From contig NZ_MTSD02000003.1 in NCBI RefSeq assembly GCF_001995095.2, positions 310,001 to 374,000 of the forward strand: DNA of 64,000 nt. Reading direction: 5' to 3'. Each line of letters starts with the position of its first letter. Position 1 is the stretch's first letter. Below are positions 35,749 to 45,141 of the stretch, in pieces. The DNA comes from Oceanospirillum linum. GTDB taxonomy: Bacteria; Pseudomonadota; Gammaproteobacteria; Pseudomonadales; Halomonadaceae. The notes under the pieces were generated by a model that saw nothing but the letters and a program-made list of their open reading frames with translations, ran no database searches and was not told where the DNA came from. Position numbers and translations under genes: made by a program.

Positions 35749-36244
35749 TGCCGACGCAGAACAAGCCCAGCAACAGGATCAACTGCATCAGCAACTGAGA
35801 CAGTACTTTAAACTGTTCCAGGGAGCCGAACATACCAGACCACTGACACCCGCGGATATCAATCACCTCGTGCACTCTAATATTGTCTTCAAAGACCCTT
35901 TCCAGCGTATCAATGGCCCGGATGCTTTATGCCGGTTACTGAATCATTTTCATGACTCCATTACCGATGCCCGCTTTCTGATTGAAGCGGTCTTTGAACA
36001 CCCGGAACATGACAAGCTGCACAATCGGCACTATCTGGTGAAATGGCGCTTCAGCGGCCACCTGGACACCATCGGCCTGTGGGAGTTTCCCGGTGTTAGT
36101 GAGATTGAACAGGATGAGGAAGGCCGTATCACCCACCACACCGATTTCTGGGATGCAGGGGAACACTTCTACGAGAAACTGCCGTTTTTTGGCCGTATCA
36201 CGGGCTGGATCAAAGCCAAAGTGGCAAATGCAGGGAAGGGTTGA
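35738..36244 (+). CDS. NTF2-like (SnoaL-type) protein
   Basis: 168 aa. A Gln-rich N-terminus (residues 8-24) precedes an NTF2-fold domain: HSNIVFKDPFQRINGPDALC, then RHYLVKWRFSG and ITHHTDFWDAGEHFYEKLPF. Such domains act as small-molecule isomerases/hydrolases or as binding proteins; nothing here fixes the substrate. GAGG 8 bases before the ATG. Last gene of the RpoE-type operon, followed by a REP-like palindrome and a terminator. Confidence 0.75.
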   Translation: MDANADAEQAQQQDQLHQQLRQYFKLFQGAEHTRPLTPADINHLVHSNIVFKDPFQRINGPDALCRLLNHFHDSITDARFLIEAVFEHPEHDKLHNRHYLVKWRFSGHLDTIGLWEFPGVSEIEQDEEGRITHHTDFWDAGEHFYEKLPFFGRITGWIKAKVANAGKG

Positions 36245-36310
36245 TCCCATCGATCCCCATCTTCGGCATAAGACTGGCTCCCACGCTATTCGTGGTACCT
36301 GAGACCTATG

Positions 36311-36335
36311 CGTTCCCACGCGGAGCGTGGGAACG
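36311..36335. repeat. REP-like palindrome
   Basis: CGTTCCCACGC-GGA-GCGTGGGAACG, perfect 11-bp arms. The GTTCCCACGC/GCGTGGGAAC palindrome is a widely dispersed REP-type element in gammaproteobacteria. A degraded half copy (CTCCCACGC...CGTGG) precedes it at about 36276-36294. Confidence 0.75.
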
Positions 36336-36363
36336 AGCCGAATTACAAGTGACGGTGAATTAC

Positions 36364-36403
36364 AAAAAAACGCCCGACTGTTTTCACAGCCGGGCGCTTT
36401 TTT
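36364..36403. terminator. Bidirectional terminator between the lipid operon and cheV
   Basis: A7 run, CGCCCG/CGGGCG stem with inner CTG/CAG pairing around TTTTC, then T6. It serves the NTF2-like gene on plus and cheV on minus. Confidence 0.85.
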
Positions 36404-36427
36404 ATGTGCTGTGGTAAGCGTAACCCG

Positions 36428-37408
36428 TTACAACAGATAGCCATCAACCAGGCCGACAAGCTTACCGATCTCAGGTTTGGTCATGGTGTCATTAGCGCCA
36501 AGACTCAGGGCTTTATGGCGGTTTTCCTCACTCATAATGGAGGAGAACATCACAATCGGTGTGGTGCGGTAGGCTTTACCTTCCCGCAGGCGCTTCACCA
36601 GATGCAGGCCATCCATACGCGGCATCTCTACATCGGAAATCACCATACTCACCAGATCACTCACCGGCAGGTGCTCCTCTTCAGCGACCAGCTCAAATTC
36701 CTGTAGCATCTCATAAGCATCCGCCCCGTCTTTAGCGGCAATAACATTGTAGCCCGCCGTACGCAGAGTGGTTTCAATCAGTTTGCGAATAAAAGCGGAG
36801 TCATCCACGACTAACAGCGTATTAGCCTGGCGTTTGGCTGTCATACGATCATCAATGATCACTTTACGATCTTCTTTAACGTCGTACTTTTCCATACTCA
36901 GTTCCGGGTTGATATCTGAGATGATTTTCTCAAAGTCGAGAATCATAATCAGTCGATCATCACGACGCACAACAGCAACGACACAATCCTGCTCGCCACT
37001 TTCCAGAAACTGGCTCGGAGACTCAACCTCTTCCCACGAGATACGGTGAATCCGGCTGACACTGTCCACCAGAAAACCATTCGCCATACGGTTAAAGTCA
37101 GTCACGATGACATTCTTGGTTTCAAAGGCACTCGGGGTTTTCACACCCAGCCATCCTCCCAGGTCAACCAGGGGAATCAGGTTATCACGCAGAGAGAACA
37201 CCCCTACCAGGTGCGGCTGAGGGTTAGGATAGTCTGTGGTTTCAGGGACCCGGATCACTTCACGAACTTTCGCGACGTTAATGCCATAGTGACTGATTTT
37301 CTCTGTTCCGTCAGGACGCTGCTTACGCAGTTGGAATTCAATAATTTCCAGCTCGTTAGTGCCACTTTCTAACAGAATCTCTTGTTTTTCCGGGCTGACA
37401 GCGCTCAT
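36428..37408 (-). CDS. cheV: Chemotaxis coupling protein CheV
   Basis: 326 aa: an N-terminal CheW domain (about 10-165; FQLRKQRPDGTEKISHYGIN, LIPLVDLGGWLG) fused to a response-regulator receiver (about 200-325) with phosphoacceptor Asp in MVISDVEMPRMDG and Lys near the end (TMTKPE). CheV couples chemoreceptors to CheA and may buffer phosphoryl flow. No other chemotaxis gene is adjacent. GAGGG Shine-Dalgarno. Confidence 0.92.
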   Translation of the reverse strand: MSAVSPEKQEILLESGTNELEIIEFQLRKQRPDGTEKISHYGINVAKVREVIRVPETTDYPNPQPHLVGVFSLRDNLIPLVDLGGWLGVKTPSAFETKNVIVTDFNRMANGFLVDSVSRIHRISWEEVESPSQFLESGEQDCVVAVVRRDDRLIMILDFEKIISDINPELSMEKYDVKEDRKVIIDDRMTAKRQANTLLVVDDSAFIRKLIETTLRTAGYNVIAAKDGADAYEMLQEFELVAEEEHLPVSDLVSMVISDVEMPRMDGLHLVKRLREGKAYRTTPIVMFSSIMSEENRHKALSLGANDTMTKPEIGKLVGLVDGYLL

Positions 37409-37570
37409 AAGCTCCCTCTCCGAAGTTTCCCGTTATCCGGTAAATAATCCCTATTATCCGACCTGTCTGCCGGATAAAAAGACCGTTACCTGTCGCCCTA
37501 AAAGGGCTGTTTTATTTATAAAGTTACTTTACCAGAGCGGTCATAAATAACATATGAAATTCATGGTTAA

Positions 37571-37624
37571 TAAAAGAGAAGGCACTTTAATCTCAAACCT
37601 GAATGTTCGCGATTAAAGCACTTC
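37571..37624 (-). terminator. Weak terminator after pyrC'
   Basis: On the minus strand GAAG...CTTTAATC pairs with GATTAAAG...CTTC (8-bp inner stem, internal loop, 4-bp outer stem, 18-base loop), followed by TCTTTTATT. The rest of 37409-37652 appears to be the cheV promoter region. Confidence 0.5.
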
Positions 37625-37652
37625 TCCATATTATTATCTGGTATTTCAGTTA

Positions 37653-38927
37653 TTAGCGCTCAAAAGCAATCTGACCATTAACCAGTGCGATCTGCACCTG
37701 TCCTTTCAGAGTCGAACCCGTCAGCGGGGAGTTTTCACCGGCGGTGAACAGATCACTATCCTTCACTTGCCAACTTGCTTCCGGGTCAAAAACAATCAGG
37801 TCAGCCCACTGACCTTCTGTTAATTGACCAGCATTAAGCCCCATCGCTTTTGCCGGGCCGCTTGTTAAACGCTCAATAAGTTGCGGCAAGCTGAGCACGC
37901 CGGATTCAACCAGTTCCAGACCTTGGCTTAGCAGGGTTTCCAGGGTCGCCATGCCCGGTTCTGACGCCGCGAACGGAGCCATTTTAGCGGCTTCCTCGTG
38001 GGGCAAATGAGCAGAGCTGATAACACTTAGCACTCCATCCCGTACGCCCTGACGCAGTGCTTCGCGATCGGACTCACTGCGCAGCGGAGGCTGAACAAAA
38101 AACTGGCTGTTGTAACCATCTATCTCAGCTTCGGTATAGATCAGATGCGCCATGGTCGTATCCGCTGTCACCGGCAGACCTTTAGCCTGAGCTTCGGCGA
38201 TCATCTCGACAGCCTGTGCGGTAGATAGAGCACTGAAGTGAATCCTGACACCGGTGACGGCCACCAGATGCAGTACACGGGACAGACCAATCGCTTCCGC
38301 CGCAGCGGGAATCCCCGCCAGCCCTAACCGACTGGCCAGGGCACCCTCATGGGCACAACCATCACCCCGTAACCAGGAGTCTTCCGGGTAAAAAACCACC
38401 CGCAGATCAAAGGTGGACGCATACTCAAAGCAACGGCGCAGAATAAGCGTGTTATCGATGGCGTTGCGCATATTTGAAACGGCCACACAGCCGGAGTGCT
38501 GAAGGCCTGCCATATTACTCAGATGAGTACCTTCAAGATTTTTTGTCATCGCCCCTATTGGCCGGACTTTCGCCTGCCCGATCAGCTCAACTTTGTCCAT
38601 AATCTGCTGCACCACAGCAGAACTGTCGATACAGGGGGAGGTATCGGGTCGACAGCAAAGTGTTGTATAACCACCGGCCAACGCAGCTTTGGTCTCACTA
38701 CGCAGAGTACCTTTATAGCTGGGTCCCGGTTCCCGCAAGTGGGTTCCAATATCAATCAGGCCCGGTGCAATAACCTGACCTTCAGCGTGCAGCGTCCGCT
38801 CCGGAGTAAATCCGGCGGGTGCCTGGCCCAGAGCCAGAATACGACCCTCATCAATATGGATATCCGTTACCTGATCCTGTTGCTGCGCCGGATCAATCAG
38901 GCGACCACCACGGATTGTTATCTTCAT
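37653..38927 (-). CDS. pyrC': Dihydroorotase-like protein without catalytic metal ligands
   Basis: 424 aa amidohydrolase-fold protein. It aligns with dihydroorotase along its length but has lost key ligands: DxHxHLR reads [10 protein letters not shown] (first His is Gly61), the HAED motif reads YPED, HxxH reads HFSA, and TDHAPH reads SAHLPH (catalytic Asp is Ala). In Pseudomonas an inactive PyrC' is a structural partner of aspartate transcarbamoylase, and the 4-bp overlap with pyrB supports the same role here. A true PyrC must be encoded elsewhere. GGGGAGG Shine-Dalgarno. Confidence 0.9.
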   Translation of the reverse strand: MKITIRGGRLIDPAQQQDQVTDIHIDEGRILALGQAPAGFTPERTLHAEGQVIAPGLIDIGTHLREPGPSYKGTLRSETKAALAGGYTTLCCRPDTSPCIDSSAVVQQIMDKVELIGQAKVRPIGAMTKNLEGTHLSNMAGLQHSGCVAVSNMRNAIDNTLILRRCFEYASTFDLRVVFYPEDSWLRGDGCAHEGALASRLGLAGIPAAAEAIGLSRVLHLVAVTGVRIHFSALSTAQAVEMIAEAQAKGLPVTADTTMAHLIYTEAEIDGYNSQFFVQPPLRSESDREALRQGVRDGVLSVISSAHLPHEEAAKMAPFAASEPGMATLETLLSQGLELVESGVLSLPQLIERLTSGPAKAMGLNAGQLTEGQWADLIVFDPEASWQVKDSDLFTAGENSPLTGSTLKGQVQIALVNGQIAFER

Positions 38928-39982
38928 GCGGAGGCCTCCCCTTGCTGTTCTATATCCGCTGCACCATTGGCAGCGACTTCTTTTGTTTTTTGCTGCGTCT
39001 GTCCGCTCACTGCCATAGACATCACCGCCATACGGATCGGAATACCGTAACTGACCTGATTCAGAATCAGTGATTGCGGGCCATCAGCCACGGCAGATTC
39101 AATCTCAACCCCCCGGTTAATTGGCCCGGGGTGCATCACCACCGCATCCGGTTTGGCATAACTGAGCTTCTCTGTGGTCAGACCGTACAGGCGGTAGAAC
39201 TCACTCTCACTGGGCAGCAGGGCACCGTCCATACGCTCTTTCTGTAAACGCAGCATAATCACCACATCCACATCTTTCAGGCCGTCTTCCATGCGGGTAT
39301 AAAGAGAAGCGCCCATCTGCTCCAGGGGTTGTGGCAGCAGAGTTTTAGGGCCGATAAGGCGCACCTCTTCTGCTCCCAGAATATTCAGCGCCTGAATCTG
39401 TGAACGGGCCACCCGTGAATGCAGGATATCGCCAACAATCGCTACTTTCAGGCCGGCAAAATCCCCTTTGTGCTTACGGATAGTGTACATATCCAGCATC
39501 GCCTGAGTCGGGTGTGCATGTCGGCCATCCCCGGCATTAATGATGGCAACATTTGGCGAGATCTGACTGGCGATAAAGTGCTGAGCCCCACTGTCCGCAT
39601 GGCGAATGACAAACATATCACTACCCATCGCTTCCAGGTTCTGCAGCGTATCCATCAGGGTTTCACCTTTGGAGGTCGCTGAAGTGCTGATATCCAGATT
39701 CAGTACATCTGCCGACAGACGCTTCGCCGCCAGTTCAAAGGTAGAACGGGTGCGGGTACTGTTTTCAAAGAAAAGATTTACGACGGTCTTACCCCGTAGC
39801 AGGGGCACTTTTTTTACCGACTGCTCTCCCATGCTGACGAAGGAGTCTGCGGTATCGAGAATCTCTTCCAGAATCTCTTTATTAAGGCCACCCAACGTTA
39901 AAAAGTGGCGCAGCTTTCCATCCTCGGTCAGCTGGACAGATCGGGGATCTGAAGGGGTTTTCGGAGCGCTTGTTGGCTTCAT
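38924..39982 (-). CDS. pyrB: Aspartate carbamoyltransferase catalytic subunit
   Basis: 352 aa. Joins carbamoyl phosphate and aspartate in pyrimidine synthesis. The carbamoyl-phosphate loop [32 protein letters not shown] (HxxQ-type region) and [19 protein letters not shown] are intact, with [12 protein letters not shown] near the end. About 20 residues longer at the N-terminus than short-type PyrB, as in Pseudomonas, where this extension takes part in assembly with PyrC'. Overlaps pyrC' by 4 bp; preceded by a terminator after pyrR. Confidence 0.95.
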   Translation of the reverse strand: MKPTSAPKTPSDPRSVQLTEDGKLRHFLTLGGLNKEILEEILDTADSFVSMGEQSVKKVPLLRGKTVVNLFFENSTRTRSTFELAAKRLSADVLNLDISTSATSKGETLMDTLQNLEAMGSDMFVIRHADSGAQHFIASQISPNVAIINAGDGRHAHPTQAMLDMYTIRKHKGDFAGLKVAIVGDILHSRVARSQIQALNILGAEEVRLIGPKTLLPQPLEQMGASLYTRMEDGLKDVDVVIMLRLQKERMDGALLPSESEFYRLYGLTTEKLSYAKPDAVVMHPGPINRGVEIESAVADGPQSLILNQVSYGIPIRMAVMSMAVSGQTQQKTKEVAANGAADIEQQGEASA

Positions 39983-40073
39983 CGGTCGTTCTCACCAGTC
40001 TTACAACACATTAAAAAGAACAGCACGTTAATGATCTGCATTTTGCTCACGCCGGGCTTTCTTCCAGGCGCAG

Positions 40074-40101
40074 AAAAACGGCAGTGTAATCACTGCCGTT
40101 T
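40074..40101 (-). terminator. Rho-independent terminator between pyrR and pyrB
   Basis: Minus-strand stem AAACGGCAGTG/CACTGCCGTTT around ATTA, with the transcript's U5 tail at 40078-40074. It lies 11 bp after pyrR and 91 bp before pyrB, so it can act as a pyrR terminator or as an attenuator for pyrB. Confidence 0.85.
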
Positions 40102-40111
40102 CAATAAAACA

Positions 40112-40678
40112 TTACGCCGTTACCGGCTCTGATAACGCTAACGCCAGAGGCTCGGCACTTAGCTTGATGCGCACACCCTCGGGTAACTCAAGTCGCTGCC
40201 CGGCGATGTCAGGCTGTATCGGTAGCTCACGTCCCGGAAGGTCAAGCAAGGTAACCAGACTGACGGAATCAGGGCGGCCATAATCAAACAGCTCATTCAG
40301 GGCGGCCCGAATGGTACGGCCACTCATAATCACATCATCCACCAGCACAATATGGCGGGATTCCGTAGCAAAGGGCAGATTGGATGGCTTTACGCTTGGG
40401 TTCAGCCCAACACGGGTATAATCGTCACGATAGAAGGAGATGTCCAGCGTACCCAGAGGCTCATTCAGCTCCAGACGTTGGTGTAGCTGCTCCGCGATCC
40501 AGACCCCACCGGAATGAATGCCCACCAGAGCGATACTCTCCTGTCCCAGCCGCTCAATACGCTGACGCAGAGCATCAGCCATCTGATCTAACAAAGGTGC
40601 TACCTCTGGCAGATCGTCGCTGGAACGTATCACTAAGCGCTCCTGTTTTTGATTCAGATTTGGGATATCAGTGGTCAT
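40112..40678 (-). CDS. pyrR: PyrR-type phosphoribosyltransferase/regulator
   Basis: 188 aa. The PRPP-binding motif [17 protein letters not shown] is intact, with the type-I PRTase loop [11 protein letters not shown]. In Firmicutes PyrR is an RNA-binding attenuation protein with uracil phosphoribosyltransferase activity; in gammaproteobacteria it is linked to pyrB but its regulatory role is less clear. The terminator just downstream of it makes attenuation plausible. AGGAA Shine-Dalgarno. Confidence 0.88.
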   Translation of the reverse strand: MTTDIPNLNQKQERLVIRSSDDLPEVAPLLDQMADALRQRIERLGQESIALVGIHSGGVWIAEQLHQRLELNEPLGTLDISFYRDDYTRVGLNPSVKPSNLPFATESRHIVLVDDVIMSGRTIRAALNELFDYGRPDSVSLVTLLDLPGRELPIQPDIAGQRLELPEGVRIKLSAEPLALALSEPVTA

Positions 40679-40760
40679 GGGTATTCCTGATCCTTGCTAA
40701 GTCTGTGCCTCAGAAAGTGATGGCGTGCCTGAGGTAAAATGTAACATATTCGGTACGTGT

Positions 40761-41216
40761 TTATCCCTGAGGGGAATCAAACCAGGCTTCTAAAATCAGC
40801 TGGGCCGCGATGCCATCCACCGGATTCTCTTTATAGCTGCCTTTATGCCCCAGATCTTTGGCGATGCTTTTCGCTTGTTTAGTGGTACCGCGCTCATCAA
40901 CAGCAAACCAGGGTTTGCCATACTGTCCATACAGGCGATTACCGAACTTGCGTGCCCGGCGGCTCATTTCACTTTCAGTACCGTCCATATTGATCGGCAG
41001 ACCAACAATAAAAGCATCCGGCTGCCATTCATCGATCAGCTTTTTCAGTACTTCTTTATTGGGGATACCATCCCGGGCCGGAACAGGTGTCAACGCTGTT
41101 GCGGTACCCAGCATCTCCTGGCCCACGGCAACGCCGATTCGGGTGGTGCCAAAATCAAAGGCCAGAAAAGTGCGCTGACCGATGTTATCTTTCTTTTTTT
41201 TATCTGTAGCGCTCAT
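40761..41216 (-). CDS. ruvX: YqgF/RuvX pre-16S rRNA nuclease, Holliday-junction-resolvase fold
   Basis: 151 aa RNase H-like protein that processes the 5' end of 16S rRNA. LAFDFGTTRIGVAVG carries the first catalytic Asp; FIVGLPINMDGTESEMS and the later VDERGTTKQAKS contain the second acidic residue. The start lies 1 base after the yqgE stop, so translation is likely coupled. Conserved yqgE-ruvX-pyrR order. Confidence 0.93.
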   Translation of the reverse strand: MSATDKKKKDNIGQRTFLAFDFGTTRIGVAVGQEMLGTATALTPVPARDGIPNKEVLKKLIDEWQPDAFIVGLPINMDGTESEMSRRARKFGNRLYGQYGKPWFAVDERGTTKQAKSIAKDLGHKGSYKENPVDGIAAQLILEAWFDSPQG

Positions 41217-41217
41217 A

Positions 41218-41802
41218 TCAGGCGTGGCCTGCCTGGGAACTCATCAGATTGATATCGATACCCAAAAGACCTGCCGCAGCCTGAAGTTTTTGTTCTGCCG
41301 GAGCGTCAAACAGTACAGGCAGAGTCGCCGGACAGGTTAGCCAGGTATTATCCTGAAGCTCTTTCTCCAGCTGACCACCTTCCCAGCCGGCACAACCCAG
41401 GGCGATCAGAAACTGCTCTGGCCCACGGCGGTTAGCGATTGAGTCCAGAATATCCACCGAGGTGGTCAGCGCCAGTTCATCTGTAACCGTCATGCTGGAT
41501 TCCCATTCACTCGCACTACCGGTATGAATGATAAAACCGCGCTCATGGTGAACGGGACCACCCTCCATAATCGCAGGCACAACTTCTTCAGACTCAGGCA
41601 AACCACTGTTCGGGTTGGGTAACTCAAGTTGAGCAAACAGCTCAGCAACGGGCAGTTGAGACAATTTTTTGTTGATAACAATGCCCAATGCACCATCTTT
41701 ATTATGTTCGCAAATGTAAGTCACGGTGCCGGAAAAGCTGGAATCCTCCAGGTGAGGCATCGCAATCAGGAAGTGGTTACGCAAACTTTGAAACTGACTC
41801 AT
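41218..41802 (-). CDS. yqgE: YqgE/AlgH family protein
   Basis: 194 aa from the ATG at 41802; a GTG one codon upstream is possible. Motifs: LRNHFLIAMPHLEDSSFSGT, GALGIVINKKL, GGPVHHERGFIIH and ALGCAGWEGGQLEKEL, all characteristic. Role unresolved; called AlgH in Pseudomonas for an effect on alginate expression. Always beside ruvX. Confidence 0.92.
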   Translation of the reverse strand: MSQFQSLRNHFLIAMPHLEDSSFSGTVTYICEHNKDGALGIVINKKLSQLPVAELFAQLELPNPNSGLPESEEVVPAIMEGGPVHHERGFIIHTGSASEWESSMTVTDELALTTSVDILDSIANRRGPEQFLIALGCAGWEGGQLEKELQDNTWLTCPATLPVLFDAPAEQKLQAAAGLLGIDINLMSSQAGHA

Positions 41803-41833
41803 CACTTAACCTTTATCTCTTGCCAGACGGACA

Positions 41834-42793
41834 TCAGCCCGACTCGCTAAATAAGTTACCATTCCCGAACTGCCAGGTACGGATAATTTCAAGAATGTCG
41901 GTACGCTCGCGTATAGAGCGTGGAAAAGGGGCAAAAGGGGCCGCCAGGTGGACAATCTCCAGTGCGGCCTCATCCAGCACCCGGTGACCGGAGGATTTTA
42001 ATATCTGTGCCTCTTTGACACTACCATCCGGATTGAGTGCAACCAGCAGCCGTAAACGCCCCGTCAGATTCTCCCTGCGGATGCGTTCAGGATAGTTCAG
42101 ATTACCAACCCGCTCGACTTTCTCCTGCCACTGCCTCAGGTAAAACGCATCATCCGAAGCTTTCGCCGTCAATGTTGATATGGTTCGGACTCTTGGGCGT
42201 TTAGCATACTGCTCAGCCAGTGCCTGTTGCTCCGCCTCTAAGCGTGCAATCTCAAGGCTACGGGCGAGAAGAGCTTGGGCATCACTTAAACTGGTTACCA
42301 AGAGAGGCTCTTCTGACGCCTCCGGTTCAGCTTCAGATCGCGCCTCAGAAGCGGGCTTTGGCCTCAGAAGCGGTTTCGGCTTTGACTCCGGGCTTTTTTT
42401 TGCTTCGGACTTAGCTTCTGCCTTAGCAACAACCGGGTCAACAGGCCTTTTCTCCTGCAGTGGCGGTGAGGGCGCTGAGGTTTGCGGCTCCTGTTCCTGC
42501 TCTCCGATGCCACTGGCCTGCTGATCCTGCTCCGCAATGCGTTTAACCGGTTCATTCACCGGCATGGCTGGAGCCTTGCTCAGGGTAACATGAAGGGGGC
42601 GCGACAAACGCTCTTTCGGCGTAGGAGGGTTAACCTCCAGGGCAGCCCAGGCCAAAAAGTGAACCACGAAAGCCAGCAGTATCGTAAAAGCGATACGATC
42701 CACAGCCCGCACCTGGCTGTCCGGGTGTGTAATGGGCGGCAGACCTCCGACCTGAATCCCAGGCTCAGCCGAAGTGCTAGCGTCTTTGTTCAC
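41834..42793 (-). CDS. TonB-family energy transducer
   Basis: 319 aa, GTG start. A single N-terminal membrane anchor (IAFTILLAFVVHFLAWAAL, about 32-50), a long Pro/Glu/Lys/Ser-rich periplasmic linker (about 75-170), a helical stretch and a C-terminal TonB domain (about 230-315; GRLRLLVALNPDGSVKEAQI, then SSGHRVLDEAALEIVHLA). It would pass the proton-motive force to outer-membrane receptors. No exbB/exbD is nearby; the same orphan tonB-like gene occurs beside gshB in Pseudomonas. Confidence 0.85.
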   Translation of the reverse strand: MNKDASTSAEPGIQVGGLPPITHPDSQVRAVDRIAFTILLAFVVHFLAWAALEVNPPTPKERLSRPLHVTLSKAPAMPVNEPVKRIAEQDQQASGIGEQEQEPQTSAPSPPLQEKRPVDPVVAKAEAKSEAKKSPESKPKPLLRPKPASEARSEAEPEASEEPLLVTSLSDAQALLARSLEIARLEAEQQALAEQYAKRPRVRTISTLTAKASDDAFYLRQWQEKVERVGNLNYPERIRRENLTGRLRLLVALNPDGSVKEAQILKSSGHRVLDEAALEIVHLAAPFAPFPRSIRERTDILEIIRTWQFGNGNLFSESG

Positions 42794-42811
42794 GATCAGT
42801 AACCTGAGATT

Positions 42812-43771
42812 TTAAGCAGAACGTTCAGCCAGTCTGGCGGCGATCACATCCATCAGGTCACCGGCGATATCCAGTCCAAACTGATCGTTCAGTTCACGCA
42901 CGCAGGTCGGGCTGGTGACATTCAGCTCGGTCATATAACCACCAATCACATCAAGCCCCACAAACAGCAGGCCTTTCTCTTTCACCACAGGTGCCACCTG
43001 TTCGCAAAGCCAGTAATCACGATCCGTCAGCGGACGCCCTACGCCTGCACCACCAGCAGCCAGGTTGCCACGTACTTCACCTTGGGCAGGAATACGGGCT
43101 AAGCCGTAAGGCACAGGCTTACCATCAACCATCAGAATACGGGTATCGCCATCCACAATCTCAGGCAGATATCTCTGCGCCATAATCTGGCGGCGGCCCA
43201 TTTCAGTCAGGGTTTCCAGTATGGCACCAATATTCAGGCCATCTTCTTTTACACGGAAGATACCGGTGCCACCCATACCATCCAGCGGTTTAAAAATCAC
43301 ATCACCCTGCTCTTTGTGGAAGTTCCGCAGAATATCCTCCCGACGACTGACGATCGTTGGCGGGCAACACTCAGGGAACTGCTGGGCAAACAGTTTTTCG
43401 TTACAGTCACGCAGGCTCTGTGGTTTATTCACCACCAAAACACCTTCCCGCTCTGCCTGCTCCAGGAGATAGGTGGCATTCAGAAATTCGGTATCAAACG
43501 GAGGATCTTTGCGCATCAGCACCGTGTCCAGCTCCGTCATACTGGCGTTAACCGCTTCACCCAGTTCAAACCAGTGCTCAGGGTCACGGAACACGTTTAA
43601 TGGCTGCATCACCGCCATCGCCTTGCCTTGCTCCAGGTAGAGATCCTGTTGCTGCATATAATACAGCTCCCAGCCCCTATCCTGTGCGGCCCAAAGCATC
43701 GCCAGTGTGGTGTCTTTTTTGTAGGTGATCGCCTCGATCGGGTCCATCACCACACCTAGTTTGATCGTCAT
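42812..43771 (-). CDS. gshB: Glutathione synthetase
   Basis: 319 aa ATP-grasp ligase joining gamma-glutamylcysteine and glycine. Features: N-terminal KLGVVMDPIEAITYKKDTTL, MRKDPPFDTEF, the ATP-grasp lid DVIFKPLDGMGGTGIF, and C-terminal LLFVGLDVIGGYMTELNVTS with the Mg-binding Asn. Normal length. Between tonB and rsmE, as in Pseudomonas. Confidence 0.96.
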   Translation of the reverse strand: MTIKLGVVMDPIEAITYKKDTTLAMLWAAQDRGWELYYMQQQDLYLEQGKAMAVMQPLNVFRDPEHWFELGEAVNASMTELDTVLMRKDPPFDTEFLNATYLLEQAEREGVLVVNKPQSLRDCNEKLFAQQFPECCPPTIVSRREDILRNFHKEQGDVIFKPLDGMGGTGIFRVKEDGLNIGAILETLTEMGRRQIMAQRYLPEIVDGDTRILMVDGKPVPYGLARIPAQGEVRGNLAAGGAGVGRPLTDRDYWLCEQVAPVVKEKGLLFVGLDVIGGYMTELNVTSPTCVRELNDQFGLDIAGDLMDVIAARLAERSA

Positions 43772-43853
43772 ATCCGCTTTCTCCCGATCGATGCCCGCCT
43801 GAGTTTATTCAACGGACACCATAAAAAGATTGGTTACTGTGGGCTTTTGCAAC

Positions 43854-44579
43854 TTAAAAGTCGCCCCACAGATACTGCAGTACGCTTAATGCGGCTACAG
43901 GCGCTGTTTCTGTGCGTAAAACCCGCGGGCCAAGAGCCAGTGGATGAAAGCCCTCGGCCTCAGCCTGAGTGATTTCAGCAGCTGACAAGCCACCTTCCGG
44001 GCCGATCAGCAGAGCAACCTGCTCAGGCTGGTCGTAGCCACTGAGCTGACGCTCCGTTCGGTGATGCAATACCAGCTTCAAATCCGCCTCAATGGCAGAT
44101 AGCCAATCCTGCAGAGCCATCGGTGGGTGAACCACAGGCACGCGATTACGCTGGCACTGCTCACAGGCGCTGATTGCTACCTGCTGCCAATGCTGTTGTT
44201 TCTTGGCCGCACGGTCGCCTTTCAGACGTACATCACCATGTTCGGTATAGATGGGGGTAATTTCGGTAATTCCCAGCTCGGTCGCCTTCTGAATCGCATA
44301 CTCCATGCGATCCCCTTTGGAGATGGACTGGGCCAGGTGTACCTGAAGGGGCGACTCTTTTTCGTCCGGGTGAAAAGTATCAAGCGAGACCGTCACAGAG
44401 CGCTTACTGGATTCTTTAATCGTGGCAGAAAAACAGCCGCCCGCTCCATTAAAGAGCGCCAGCGGCTGTCCGGCCTTCATACGCAGCACCAGGCCAACAT
44501 GGCGGGCAGCCGATTCATCAAGCTGAACAGACTGCCCCTCGACCATAACCTGAGGACTGTAGATACGTGGTATAGCCAT
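43854..44579 (-). CDS. rsmE: 16S rRNA (uracil-1498-N3)-methyltransferase
   Basis: 241 aa SPOUT enzyme. N-terminal PUA-like domain (PRIYSPQVMVEGQSVQLDES, HVGLVLRMKAGQPLALFNG) and a C-terminal trefoil-knot methyltransferase with LLIGPEGGLSAAEI and LGPRVLRTETAPVAAL, the SAM site. Methylates U1498 of 16S rRNA. 5 bp after secB on the same strand. Confidence 0.95.
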   Translation of the reverse strand: MAIPRIYSPQVMVEGQSVQLDESAARHVGLVLRMKAGQPLALFNGAGGCFSATIKESSKRSVTVSLDTFHPDEKESPLQVHLAQSISKGDRMEYAIQKATELGITEITPIYTEHGDVRLKGDRAAKKQQHWQQVAISACEQCQRNRVPVVHPPMALQDWLSAIEADLKLVLHHRTERQLSGYDQPEQVALLIGPEGGLSAAEITQAEAEGFHPLALGPRVLRTETAPVAALSVLQYLWGDF

Positions 44580-44584
44580 TCAGA

Positions 44585-45037
44585 TTAAGCGTTACCAGCC
44601 TGCTCCTGCTGACGCTGAACCGCATCCGCATACAGAGCATCAAAGTTAACCGGAGCCAGCATCAGGGCAGGGAAGCTGCCACGGGTCACAATGTTATCGA
44701 CTGCTTCACGAGCATAAGGGAAGAGTACATTCGGGCAGAAAGCCCCCAGGGTGTGATGCAGCTGTGCATCTTCCAGCCCCTGAATGAAGAACAGACCCGC
44801 TTGCTGGATCTCGACCAGAAACGCTGTTTTTTCTTCATTGGTTACCGTTACGGTGAGAGAAACCACCACTTCATACAGATTTTCACCCACCTGCTGGCTG
44901 TTGCTGTTCAGGTCGAACTGAACCTTAGGTGCCCAATCCTGCTGGAACGTAGCCGGAGCATTCGGAGACTCAAAAGACAGATCTTTCAGGTAGATACGCT
45001 GTAATACGAATTGTGGTTGGTTCTGTTCTTCACTCAT
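44585..45037 (-). CDS. secB: Protein-export chaperone SecB
   Basis: 150 aa. Cytosolic tetrameric chaperone that keeps preproteins unfolded and delivers them to SecA. Motifs: [30 protein letters not shown] and [20 protein letters not shown], then [23 protein letters not shown] Shine-Dalgarno. Downstream of grxC, the usual pairing. Confidence 0.97.
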   Translation of the reverse strand: MSEEQNQPQFVLQRIYLKDLSFESPNAPATFQQDWAPKVQFDLNSNSQQVGENLYEVVVSLTVTVTNEEKTAFLVEIQQAGLFFIQGLEDAQLHHTLGAFCPNVLFPYAREAVDNIVTRGSFPALMLAPVNFDALYADAVQRQQEQAGNA

Positions 45038-45141
45038 GGTGCTTCCTTAAAATTATTGGTGCCGAAAACGGCTTCTCTCTGGATTGCCTGGCACGCATTA
45101 TTATTGCCGGACACTCACTCAACCCGCAGACACCGGAGCGA

